Assembly (NCBI RefSeq): GCF_001747895.1
Contig: NZ_LNNB01000028.1
Span: 1 to 64,000, forward strand
DNA length: 64,000 nucleotides
From: Staphylococcus equorum
GTDB taxonomy: Bacteria > Bacillota > Bacilli > Staphylococcales > Staphylococcaceae
Direction of reading: 5' to 3'
Positions 18,372-26,869 of this stretch are shown here, one piece after another. The translations under genes and the position numbers were made by a program. The notes below the pieces were generated by a model. It was not told where the DNA came from and ran no database searches. It worked only from the letters and a program-made list of their open reading frames with translations. How positions within the stretch are numbered: the first letter of the stretch is position 1; the number at the start of each line of letters is the position of its first letter.

Positions 18372-18499
18372 TTTTCAACTAATATCCGATTAAATATATC
18401 TAATTAATATAAAAATATTTTACAAAATAAATAAAAAAATAAAATCACAACGATGAAATATAAGCATAAGCGTGACTTAAACTCATAGGAGGTAATACA

Positions 18500-19909
18500 A
18501 TGGGAAAAAAACAAATACATTTTAATGGCTTTATTCAGAACTCACCAGCACCACATGCAATTGGTCTTTGGAAACATGACAAACATGAAGGCGCACAACA
18601 TGGCACCATCGATTATTGGGTGAAGCTTGCAAAGCTTTTTGAAAAAGGGAAGTTCGATTCACTATTTATCGCTGATGTATTAGGAACGTATAGTGAATAT
18701 GGCAATGATTATAAAACAGCTGTACAACATGCCGTACAAGTTCCAGATCATGATCCATTATTAGTGATATCTGCTATGGCGCAAGCAACAGAACACGTAG
18801 GATTTGCACCAACTGTATCTACGACTTATTTTCAACCATATGATATTGCGAGAAAATTTTCTACATTAGATCATTTAACACATGGCCGAATTGGTTGGAA
18901 CGTTGTGACATCTTATTTAGGAAGTGAAGCGGAAAATTTAGGATTAACAGAACGTATGCCTAAAGAAACAAGATACGATCGTGCAGACGAATTTTTAGAT
19001 GTAACATATAAATTGTGGGAAAGTAGTTGGGAAGATGACGCCGTTGTAAAAGATAAAGCTACCAACACGTATGCAGATCCAGATAAAGTACATTTAATTA
19101 ATCACAGTGGGCGTTTCTTTAATGTTCCTGGGCCACATATTGTAGAGCCATCTCCACAACGTACACCAGTGTTATTTCAAGCAGGAGCTTCGGATAAAGG
19201 GCGTAACTTTGCAGGTAAACATGCAGAAGCAATCTTTGTCGTGAATCACTCACTTCAAGGCCTAGCTAATGATGTAAATGACATTCGTTCTAGAGCAACA
19301 CAGCAAGGCAGAAATAAAGAAGATTTAAAGGTATTTACTATGATTGTTCCCGTTATTGGTGATACGGTAGAAGAAGCAGAACAATTACATCAAGAGTTAA
19401 TCGAACATATCACTTATGAAGGAACTGCTGCTTTATTAAGTGGACACACAGGCATAGACTTTTCTCAATTTGACCCAGATCAATATTTAGAAGATATTGA
19501 AACAGATGCGATTCAAAGCTTGTTAGATATTTATGCGAAAGATCCAACACGTAAATGGACGTTGAAAGAAGCTATTAAGCATCATGGCTTAGGTATTGGC
19601 TCAGTTCGCTTTGTCGGCACACCTACGCAAATTGCTGATGAAATAGAGCGCTGGGTTGAAGTTGCTGATGTAGATGGGTTTAATATTGCGTATGGAACGA
19701 TACCAAATTCATATGAAGATTTCATAGAAAAAGTGGTTCCAATATTACAAGCACGAGGCGTTTATCATAAAGATTATGATGAAGAAAATACAACACTTAG
19801 AGAAAATTTATTCGGTAAAGGTGAAAAGTATTTAAGATCTACGCATCCAGGATCACAATATAAACCGCAATTTAATAAGCAATATAGTTATAGTACAGCA
19901 GAAATTTAA
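18500..19909 (+). CDS. NtaA/SnaA/DszA-family FMN-dependent monooxygenase
   Basis: 469 residues of the bacterial luciferase-like superfamily, NtaA/SnaA/DszA branch. Such enzymes use reduced FMN supplied by a partner to oxidise substrates such as aminopolycarboxylates, dialkyl sulfides or sulfones. Typical segments are LFEKGKFDSLFIADVLG near 47-63, FSTLDHLTHGRIGWNVVTS near 118-136, and TPVLFQAGASDKGR near 220. The start follows AGGAGG. A flavin reductase gene comes 114 bases downstream, which completes a two-component system. The substrate is unknown; sulfur scavenging is a plausible guess, with no sulfur-regulated site seen. Confidence 0.85.
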   Translation: MGKKQIHFNGFIQNSPAPHAIGLWKHDKHEGAQHGTIDYWVKLAKLFEKGKFDSLFIADVLGTYSEYGNDYKTAVQHAVQVPDHDPLLVISAMAQATEHVGFAPTVSTTYFQPYDIARKFSTLDHLTHGRIGWNVVTSYLGSEAENLGLTERMPKETRYDRADEFLDVTYKLWESSWEDDAVVKDKATNTYADPDKVHLINHSGRFFNVPGPHIVEPSPQRTPVLFQAGASDKGRNFAGKHAEAIFVVNHSLQGLANDVNDIRSRATQQGRNKEDLKVFTMIVPVIGDTVEEAEQLHQELIEHITYEGTAALLSGHTGIDFSQFDPDQYLEDIETDAIQSLLDIYAKDPTRKWTLKEAIKHHGLGIGSVRFVGTPTQIADEIERWVEVADVDGFNIAYGTIPNSYEDFIEKVVPILQARGVYHKDYDEENTTLRENLFGKGEKYLRSTHPGSQYKPQFNKQYSYSTAEI

Positions 19910-20023
19910 ATTCAATAGAAACAACATGCATAACAATAACATGTTTAGTTTTTAAAAATTGAGCTCCTGTCAGGTGTCTGAGAAAGTATAAGCAGTTTGA
20001 ATAAATAAAGGAGGACATTAAAG

Positions 20024-20563
20024 ATGGCAAGTGTAGCAATCATTGCAGGTGGAAATAAATTACAATCTCGTTTAACAGGTATTGTCGAGTATGCTGAAAA
20101 ATATCTAGAAGATGAAGGTATTGATACAGATGTTGTACATGTTCATCAATTAGACGCAGAAGCGTTGATTACAGCGGATTTTTCTAATGCGTCTATTAAT
20201 GAAACACATCAAAAAATAGAAAACGCAGATGGTATCATTATCGTATCGCCTGTGTTTAAAGCAGCCTATTCAGGTATTGTTAAAACGTATTTAGATTTAT
20301 TGCCAAGAGGTGCTTTCACAGGTAAGACAGTATTGCCATTAGCATTAGGCGGAACCTTTGCGCATGTACTAGCAATTCAATATAGTTTGGATCCAGTGAT
20401 TAAAGAACTAGGTGCAGACACAATTCACAAAGGCAGATTTATATTAGATAAACACATCACCTCAAATGAAGACGGCACTTATGGTTATGATCAAGAAGCA
20501 AAAGAAGGATTAGATAAAACATTAAAAAAGTTTGTCAGTGACAAATCACAAGTCAGAGAATAA
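20024..20563 (+). CDS. NADPH-dependent FMN reductase (SsuE-like)
   Basis: 179 residues with the flavodoxin-like FMN_red fold. The motifs IIIVSPVFKAAYSGIVKTYLDLLP and LPLALGGTFAHVLAIQY-like parts match SsuE-type reductases, which supply free FMNH2 to sulfonate or sulfide monooxygenases. It follows the NtaA-family gene with its own AAGGAGG site, so the two probably form a working pair. A bidirectional terminator follows. Confidence 0.88.
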   Translation: MASVAIIAGGNKLQSRLTGIVEYAEKYLEDEGIDTDVVHVHQLDAEALITADFSNASINETHQKIENADGIIIVSPVFKAAYSGIVKTYLDLLPRGAFTGKTVLPLALGGTFAHVLAIQYSLDPVIKELGADTIHKGRFILDKHITSNEDGTYGYDQEAKEGLDKTLKKFVSDKSQVRE

Positions 20564-20575
20564 TATGTTGAATAT

Positions 20576-20626
20576 AAAAAGGATGGGTGTGTGACATAAA
20601 TAATGTCACGCTTCCATCCTTTTTTA
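20576..20626. terminator. Bidirectional terminator
   Basis: AAAAAGGATGG pairs with CCATCCTTTTT, and an inner GTGACAT/ATGTCAC stem sits inside. It lies between the converging reductase and VOC genes. Confidence 0.88.
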
Positions 20627-20635
20627 TGTATAAAT

Positions 20636-21295
20636 TTATAAAGATACTAAAGACCATTGATGTTTGTCATCATAAGTTAATTTGAAGTCTTGAGTTTCAA
20701 TAGCTATCGGAAATGCAGTAGATGCTTTATCAGAAAAAATCCATTTTTTATTTTCAGGTGTTAATAAAATATAACTTTCATCCTTTGTATCACACATAAA
20801 ATTTAAAGTTTCTGGAGAAAATGGACGCCCTTCATGTGTTGTAAGATGGTGATTGGTTAAAGCTTGATACACATCATCTAGCTCATTACAGACAAATCCG
20901 ACTTCACTAATTCTTGAAAATTCAGGTTCATCTGTCATATTAGATACCCTTGCAATGAGTTCGACAATATTACCTGAAGGATCATTAAAATAAACTGAAT
21001 GTGCAACGAAAGATTCAAAATAAGTTGTATGTTGGCCATCTTCCATCAATAAAAATAAAATATTTTGATAGTGTTGTTTCATATCGTAAAAATGATTGTA
21101 AGGAATATCTATTGCAAAGTGGTAAAACGGTTGATTGATTTCTTCGGATTTTTGAAAATTTAATTGAGTTTCCCCAATTTGAACAATAAAAGAATCGTGA
21201 TCAAGAACTTGAACAGGACACTCTAATGTTTCTTCGTAAAACTGCAAAGTTTCTTTCAACTCAGAGGTTAATAACGTAACGTTTTTAAATTTCAT
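20636..21295 (-). CDS. VOC-superfamily (glyoxalase/CppA-like) protein
   Basis: 219 residues from the ATG whose GGGGAT site lies six bases upstream; a longer frame reaching 21313 has no ribosome site. An N-terminal VOC domain (MKFKNVTLLTSELKETLQFY, about 1-115) contains HFAIDIP and a VYFNDPSGNIVELI end that is typical of this metal-binding fold. A second, degenerate copy spans about 125-219 (ISEVGFVCNELDDVYQAL). The enzymatic role is unknown; the family covers lyases, dioxygenases and resistance proteins. It converges on the monooxygenase pair and is transcribed alone. Confidence 0.75.
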   Translation of the reverse strand: MKFKNVTLLTSELKETLQFYEETLECPVQVLDHDSFIVQIGETQLNFQKSEEINQPFYHFAIDIPYNHFYDMKQHYQNILFLLMEDGQHTTYFESFVAHSVYFNDPSGNIVELIARVSNMTDEPEFSRISEVGFVCNELDDVYQALTNHHLTTHEGRPFSPETLNFMCDTKDESYILLTPENKKWIFSDKASTAFPIAIETQDFKLTYDDKHQWSLVSL

Positions 21296-21419
21296 TTGTA
21301 GATCCCCATCCAATCCATTGTTTAGTTTGGCAAATAAATTTAATTAATAAGTTAATTGTACTTTATCAAAATATTAAGGAGTATGATAATATAACGAAGT
21401 TATAAAGTAAAAATACACT

Positions 21420-22175
21420 TTAATCTATTGAATATCCCAGGTGTTTTGAAATATCATTTGCAGTTGATTTTAACTTATCAATAAAAAAGGCTTTTTTATT
21501 TAGTTGAGACGTTGAAAAAGATAAGCTTATTGCACCTTGAACTTCATTTTTATAGTTAACAAAGTAAGTTCCAACACAAAAAATTCCTTTTTCATTTTCT
21601 TCATTATCTTCTGCATAGACTTGATCACGAATTGATTCTATTTCTTTCATAAGAACTTCAAAATCGGTAATAGTTTGTTCAGTATAACTTTCAATATTAG
21701 AACTGTCCCACACAGCTCGAATAGCTTCATTACTATAAGTAGATAAAATAGCTTTCCCCACAGCAGTGGAATACATTGGTGCTCGTTGTCCTATTTTTGA
21801 GGCCATAGCATAGACAGTGTTGTTAGGTATGAATTTTTCGATATATAAAATTTCATTGCTATCTTCGAGAACTAAATGACATGTTTCGGATACCTCTATA
21901 GATAATTTGCTAATTAAACTTTTAGCAATGTTTAAGTAATCGATGTTTTGAATACTTGAATAACCTAATTGAAATAATTTGTAAGTTAATTCGTATTGAT
22001 GTGTTAAAGAATTTTGATTTACATAATGGTTATCAACGAGAGATTTTACTAATCGGTGGACTGTTGTTTTTGATAAATTGCTTAATTCAACGAGTTCATT
22101 AAGTGAAACCGGGCTGTGTTTAGATATTAATTCTAATAAATTTAATGCACGATCGATAGACTGTACATTTGACAT
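21420..22175 (-). CDS. IclR-family transcriptional regulator
   Basis: 251 residues. An N-terminal winged helix (about 4-60, VSLNELVELSNLSKTTVHRL) is followed by the IclR effector domain with MYSTAVGKAILS and EENEKGIFCVG-like segments. It is divergent from a GntP permease and a dehydrogenase gene and probably controls them in response to a sugar acid. The start has a GGAGG site just upstream. Its last codons contain a 19-bp sequence that recurs after the dehydrogenase gene. Confidence 0.9.
   Translation of the reverse strand: MSNVQSIDRALNLLELISKHSPVSLNELVELSNLSKTTVHRLVKSLVDNHYVNQNSLTHQYELTYKLFQLGYSSIQNIDYLNIAKSLISKLSIEVSETCHLVLEDSNEILYIEKFIPNNTVYAMASKIGQRAPMYSTAVGKAILSTYSNEAIRAVWDSSNIESYTEQTITDFEVLMKEIESIRDQVYAEDNEENEKGIFCVGTYFVNYKNEVQGAISLSFSTSQLNKKAFFIDKLKSTANDISKHLGYSID
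21430..21448. repeat. Module-flanking direct repeat, left copy
   Basis: GAATATCCCAGGTGTTTTG lies in the 3' end of the IclR gene and recurs with one change at 24750-24768. Matching TTTAATC bases flank both copies. Confidence 0.7.
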
Positions 22176-22191
22176 AATATTCCTCCTTTAA

Positions 22192-22206
22192 TTGACAGCG
22201 CTTTCA
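22192..22206 (+). promoter_or_regulatory. Candidate cre (CcpA) site
   Basis: TTGACAGCGCTTTCA differs at one position from the usual cre pattern (WTGNAANCGNWWNCA). It lies in the divergent gap between the IclR gene and the GntP permease and may bring glucose repression. Confidence 0.5.
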
Positions 22207-22334
22207 TTTGCGCTTTATACTAATAAATAATTCCTTTATATGATATACCATTTCATAATGTAGAATAAACATAAAATTTAAAATATTATATTTGTAAGTG
22301 AATATGTTTTTAATAATAAAAGGGGCGTGTTGAT

Positions 22335-23696
22335 GTGTTTGGGGAATTTTGGCCATTAATCAGTGTTGTATTGGGCGTTATTGTACTATTAATTTTAATT
22401 ATTAAATTTAAGATTAATGCATTTATATCTTTAATTGTGACATCCATTTTCACAGGTATTATCTTAGGTATGCCATTAAATGAAATAGTTAAAACAGTTG
22501 AAACAGGTATGGGTAGCACTTTAGGAAGTGTAGCAATTATATTTGGTTTAGGCGCAATTTTAGGCAAGCTACTTGCTGACGGAGGCGGAGCAAATAGAAT
22601 TGCGGATACACTTATAGATAAATTTGGAGAGAAATATATCAAATGGGCGATGATTTTAGCGTCATTTATTATTGGTATTGCATTATTTTTTGAGGTAGGT
22701 CTTGTATTATTAATACCATTAGCGTTCACAATTTCTAAACGTTTAGGTGTATCTCATATGACTATTGGTATACCAATGGCTATTGCATTATCAGTGACAC
22801 ATGGCTTTTTACCACCGCATCCAGGACCAGTTGTCATAGCAAAAGAATTAAATGCGAACATAGGGCAAGTGCTACTTTATGGGATGATTATAGCCATACC
22901 TACAGTTGCTATTGTTGGTGGTTTACTTGTGAAAATATTACCTAAATTATCACCAAGTGCGTTCACTAAAAAAGTAGATATGACAAATATAATTTCTCAG
23001 GTATCTATTGAAGAAAAATATCGTCCAGGATTTGGCATTAGTGTATTTACTGCATTATTGCCTGTTATTTTGATGTTGTTTGCGACAATTGTCCAAATGG
23101 TTACAGGACACCAAGATAGAGCGACAAATCAGTTTGAAAGTATTACTTACTTTATCGGTAATGCACCAATTGCAATGCTAATTTCACTGCTTTTTGCAAT
23201 ATATTCAATGGGTGTACGTAGGAATAGAAATATGAATGAGATTATGGAAAGTGCAAAATCTGGAATTATTCCTATTGGGATGATGTTACTTATCTTAGGT
23301 GCAGGTGGTTCATTTAAAGAAATATTAATCGATGGCGGTGTTGGGAAAACAATTGAGCACATGTTTGTTGGTTCGAGTATGTCTCCAATACTTTTAGCGT
23401 GGATTGTCTCATCATTACTACGTATTGCGCAAGGTTCAGCAACGGTTGCCGCTATCTCAACTACAGGGATTGTCTTACCGCTACTACAAGCAACAGATGC
23501 TAACTTAGCATTAGTAACTTTAGCTATTGGTGCAGGTAGTATTATTTTTTCACATGTTAATGACACGGGCTTTTGGATTTTTAAAGAGTATTTTGGTTTA
23601 ACGATAAAGGAAACATTTTTAACTTGGTCTTTATTAGAAACTGCTATATCTGTCTGTGGATTAGGGTTTGTTTTAATTTTAAATATGATTATTTAA
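22335..23696 (+). CDS. GntP-family sugar-acid permease
   Basis: 453 residues with 12 or more membrane helices. Family segments are GSTLGSVAIIFGLGAILGKL near 58-77, HGFLPPHPGPVV near 155-166, LRIAQGSATVAAIST and the C-terminal SHVNDTGFWIFKEYFG. It is followed 21 bases later by an idonate dehydrogenase-like gene and faces an IclR regulator, so the substrate is probably a hexonate such as gluconate or idonate. The start codon (GTG at 22335) follows AAGGGGCG. Confidence 0.88.
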   Translation: MFGEFWPLISVVLGVIVLLILIIKFKINAFISLIVTSIFTGIILGMPLNEIVKTVETGMGSTLGSVAIIFGLGAILGKLLADGGGANRIADTLIDKFGEKYIKWAMILASFIIGIALFFEVGLVLLIPLAFTISKRLGVSHMTIGIPMAIALSVTHGFLPPHPGPVVIAKELNANIGQVLLYGMIIAIPTVAIVGGLLVKILPKLSPSAFTKKVDMTNIISQVSIEEKYRPGFGISVFTALLPVILMLFATIVQMVTGHQDRATNQFESITYFIGNAPIAMLISLLFAIYSMGVRRNRNMNEIMESAKSGIIPIGMMLLILGAGGSFKEILIDGGVGKTIEHMFVGSSMSPILLAWIVSSLLRIAQGSATVAAISTTGIVLPLLQATDANLALVTLAIGAGSIIFSHVNDTGFWIFKEYFGLTIKETFLTWSLLETAISVCGLGFVLILNMII

Positions 23697-23717
23697 CAGA
23701 AGAGGAGTATGTAAAAA

Positions 23718-24737
23718 ATGAAAGCTGTATATATAAATGGTAAAGAAGATATTGTCTTACGTGATATTGATGCAATTAATGAAAATATTAATCAAGATAA
23801 AGTGTTAATTGAAGTGAAATATGTAGGTATCTGTGGTTCGGATTTACATTATTTATCTGAAGGTATAAGTGGAGCAGCAGTGATACGAGAACCATTAATA
23901 CCTGGTCATGAATTAAGCGGTATCCTACTTGAAGAGATGAAGTACAAAGGACAAACATTGCCTGAAGGTACTAAAATAACTGTGCATCCAGCAACTTACG
24001 GTGAGAAAATTGACCGCTTGCCTCATAATCCAGAGGTTTGGCCAAACGGTTCATACTTAGGATCTGCAAGATATTTACCACATAAACAAGGTGCCATGGT
24101 TGAAAAAATGATAGTAGATAAAGCGCAAATATTACCATTACCTCAAAATGTAACTTTAAAGCGCGGTGCATTAGCTGAACCACTAAGCGTGGGAATGCAT
24201 GCAATTAACTTGGCCGGCGGTGTTAAAGGAAAAAAAGTACTTGTTTCTGGAGCAGGTCCCATTGGTTTGCTTGCGGCAGGTGCAGCTTATACTATAGGCG
24301 CAGAAAGTGTAATGATTACAGATATGTTAAATGAACCTCTGGAACGTGCTAAAGACTTAGGTGAGATTGATACACTGAATATAAAAGATAAAGATGTACC
24401 AGAAGATTATTATGATGTGGTATTAGAATGTTCAGGTGCAACGCCAGCTGTAACAACAGCTTTTAAAGCAGTTAATATTGGTGGAACAATCATTCAGGTA
24501 GGTAATATAGAAAATGAAAAAGCTTCTATAAATTTAGGGACAATCAATGTAAAACAAGTAACATATAGAGGGTGCTATAGATTTAATAGTGAGATAGAAG
24601 ATGCATTAAAAGTTTTAGATGAAAATGAAAAAATAGAGAATGTGGTCACACAGACTTATAGTATTGAAGACTTTAAAGAAGCGTTTGAAATTGCTAGAAA
24701 TTCAAAATTATCATCTAAAGTGATGATAAAATTATAA
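23718..24737 (+). CDS. Zinc-type alcohol dehydrogenase, L-idonate 5-dehydrogenase-like
   Basis: 339 residues of the medium-chain dehydrogenase family. Catalytic zinc ligands are visible as Cys39 and His44 in CGSDLH and His64-Glu65 in PGHE. The Rossmann motif reads GAGPIGLLA near 177. It resembles E. coli IdnD in layout, including the LGSARYLPHKQGA segment. The four-cysteine structural zinc cluster normally found near residues 90-110 is missing: the stretch reads VHPATYGEKIDRLPHNPE with no Cys. It follows a GntP permease at 21 bases, so it likely oxidises an imported sugar acid or polyol. The substrate is inferred. Confidence 0.8.
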   Translation: MKAVYINGKEDIVLRDIDAINENINQDKVLIEVKYVGICGSDLHYLSEGISGAAVIREPLIPGHELSGILLEEMKYKGQTLPEGTKITVHPATYGEKIDRLPHNPEVWPNGSYLGSARYLPHKQGAMVEKMIVDKAQILPLPQNVTLKRGALAEPLSVGMHAINLAGGVKGKKVLVSGAGPIGLLAAGAAYTIGAESVMITDMLNEPLERAKDLGEIDTLNIKDKDVPEDYYDVVLECSGATPAVTTAFKAVNIGGTIIQVGNIENEKASINLGTINVKQVTYRGCYRFNSEIEDALKVLDENEKIENVVTQTYSIEDFKEAFEIARNSKLSSKVMIKL

Positions 24738-24749
24738 GTTTTAATCCGT

Positions 24750-24768
24750 GAATATCCTAGGTGTTTTG
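24750..24768. repeat. Module-flanking direct repeat, right copy
   Basis: GAATATCCTAGGTGTTTTG, one base different from the left copy inside the IclR gene. Read on the minus strand it still spells KHLGYS, the IclR C-terminal residues, and looks like the relic of an IclR gene end. Confidence 0.7.
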
Positions 24769-24790
24769 TAGCAATAAAAAAGAACATATA

Positions 24791-24834
24791 AAAACAGACT
24801 AAATGCTAATCAAAGCACTTAGTCTGTTTTATTT
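24791..24834. terminator. Bidirectional terminator
   Basis: AAAACAGACTAAATGCT pairs with AGCACTTAGTCTGTTTT over 17 positions with one mismatch and a six-base loop. It separates the dehydrogenase gene from the converging lactate permease. Confidence 0.9.
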
Positions 24835-24855
24835 ATTAATTAACTTCCAACTAAA

Positions 24856-26445
24856 TTAGAAGAAAAACAGTGTGAAGATATATGCACTAATACCTACGAG
24901 TGCACAATATAGTAGTGCAGGTCCGAGTGTTTTTCTAATAACACTACCTTCTTTACCTGGCATATCGACAACAGCACAAACTGCAACAACGTTATGAACA
25001 CAAATCATATTACCTGCGGCGGCACCAATAATTTGTGCGGCTAATACAGTGAACGGTTCAGCACCAATTGCATTTGCGATATTCATTTGAATTGGTGAGA
25101 ACGTAAGTGTGGAAACAGTAGCACTTCCTGTAATAAACGAACCTAAAGCACCTAAGAACGGAGCGACAAATAACCAAATTGGACCTAAGTATTCGGACAT
25201 AGCATTAGCTATATATTCAGGCATACTAATTAAGTCATTAGCATTAATACCTGAGTTGATGAACACATGAACCATTGCGAGTGTCGCAATAAGCGTAATA
25301 CCAGTTATCTTAATTGTACTTAAAGATTCTACACTAGCTTTAGTCAGATCTTTAAATGGTTTTTTCTGAATGAGTATCGCAAATATTGCAGATATTATTA
25401 AGATGGTTCCTGGTGAATACAATACTTCCCAATCTGATGAAATACTTTCAAAATTCATAATGTTAGTCCAAGTTAAATCTAAAACACTTGTTGTGAATTC
25501 TTTAATAAATGGTACTGTTCTAGTAAGTAATAATAAGACAACTACCATTAAATACGGTGCCCAAGCAGTAAGTAAACTCATTGAGTGCTCAGATTCATCA
25601 GCTTCGTATGAATCATCTAATCCATCTTTCCACTCAGTCTTAGGCAATAACCAACCTTTACTTGCAGTTATAACTGCTACTATAAGACCAGTTAATGAAC
25701 CTAAAATTGCAACGAACTCTGCGCCAAATAAGAATGCATAGGCAAATGCTGACCCAGCATAAACAATACCAATTAAAGCGAGCCACGGTAACATTTCAAT
25801 TATAGATTTTAATTTATTTTTCTTACCAAAGAAAACAACTAAAGTAATGATTACAATAATTGGAATGAAAACACCACTCAATAAATCTAATGTAGTGATA
25901 CGTTCAGCAGTAGATTGGAAGAATGCACTATCAGCATCTGTCAATGTACTTAATCCTACAAGAACAGGCGTACCAACTGCACCGAATGATACGGCAACAC
26001 TATCTGCGATTAAAGCAGATACTACAGCAATCATTGGTCTGAAACCTAAAGCTACCATTAATGGAGCTGTAACCATTGCAGGTGTACCAAAACCAGACGC
26101 GCCTTCAATTAATGACCCAAATAAGAATGCGACGATAATCACTTGGACACGCATATCTCCAGATATTTTCTGGAAGCCTGCATTAATACGGTTTACAGCC
26201 CCAGTTTGTCGTAATGTGTTAAGTAATACAAGTGCACCGAATAAGATATATAGAATCGTAAACGTTTTATGTGTACCTTGTAATAATGAAGCAATTACGA
26301 CATTACCTTTCATACCCCAAACAAATATTCCCAATAACGTAACAACAATTGCACTGATTATCATACCTTTTAAAGCTGACATACGAAGTAGCACTAAAAA
26401 GATAAACGGTACAATTACTGCACTTAAAGCAATTAATAACAGCAT
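24856..26445 (-). CDS. lctP: L-lactate permease
   Basis: 529 residues and about 13 helices, the length of LctP/LldP lactate:H+ symporters. Recognisable family segments are GSLIEGASGFGTPAMVTAPL near 108-127, AVSFGAVGTPV near 152 and GSFITGSATVSTLTF near 430. It imports lactate or glycolate. A ribosome site (GGGG) precedes the start. A strong cre site about 65 bases upstream implies CcpA repression. It is transcribed alone. Confidence 0.92.
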   Translation of the reverse strand: MLLLIALSAVIVPFIFLVLLRMSALKGMIISAIVVTLLGIFVWGMKGNVVIASLLQGTHKTFTILYILFGALVLLNTLRQTGAVNRINAGFQKISGDMRVQVIIVAFLFGSLIEGASGFGTPAMVTAPLMVALGFRPMIAVVSALIADSVAVSFGAVGTPVLVGLSTLTDADSAFFQSTAERITTLDLLSGVFIPIIVIITLVVFFGKKNKLKSIIEMLPWLALIGIVYAGSAFAYAFLFGAEFVAILGSLTGLIVAVITASKGWLLPKTEWKDGLDDSYEADESEHSMSLLTAWAPYLMVVVLLLLTRTVPFIKEFTTSVLDLTWTNIMNFESISSDWEVLYSPGTILIISAIFAILIQKKPFKDLTKASVESLSTIKITGITLIATLAMVHVFINSGINANDLISMPEYIANAMSEYLGPIWLFVAPFLGALGSFITGSATVSTLTFSPIQMNIANAIGAEPFTVLAAQIIGAAAGNMICVHNVVAVCAVVDMPGKEGSVIRKTLGPALLYCALVGISAYIFTLFFF

Positions 26446-26509
26446 ATATTTTAACCCCTAACTTACAAAATTAATATCATCTAGTCATATGATGATTAAA
26501 TCATAATTA

Positions 26510-26525
26510 TTGTAAACGTTTTCAA
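26510..26525 (-). promoter_or_regulatory. cre (CcpA) site upstream of lctP
   Basis: TTGTAAACGTTTTCAA fits the cre consensus. It is 65 bases before the lctP start in the divergent gap 26446-26869. That gap also holds a second cre at 26733 and a tandem of the decamer CGAAAGAAAA (26662-26681) followed by CGAAAA; no gene is seen in it. Confidence 0.75.
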
Positions 26526-26732
26526 AATAAAAATCAATCTTCTGTAATTAATATATAACTTAAATAAATTATTAAACATATCCAAAAAATAACTACGTAG
26601 AATTAATAAAGTACTATAGAAGTGTTGATTATATCAAAAGTATCTAAAAATAATCATCAATCGAAAGAAAACGAAAGAAAACGAAAATAAATTTGCATTA
26701 TTAGAAAAAATACAATAATATAAAGACAATAT

Positions 26733-26747
26733 ATGAAAGCGTTTTCT
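26733..26747 (+). promoter_or_regulatory. cre (CcpA) site upstream of the CsbX-like gene
   Basis: ATGAAAGCGTTTTCT matches the core of the cre consensus and sits about 120 bases before the MFS start. Confidence 0.7.
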
Positions 26748-26869
26748 GTACGATGAAATATGAAAGGCAGCAATTAAAATTTATTTTTATCACTTAGGTT
26801 TTTAGTATGTTTTGTAATTGTATAAGTAGCCACAAGTTATCAATTTAATTACATAGGGGTGTGTTAAAT

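Noticed and set aside
25847..26461. 204-codon plus-strand frame opposite lctP
   Set aside because: It is antisense to a clear lactate permease, rich in Thr, Asn and Pro as expected for a shadow frame of a membrane protein.
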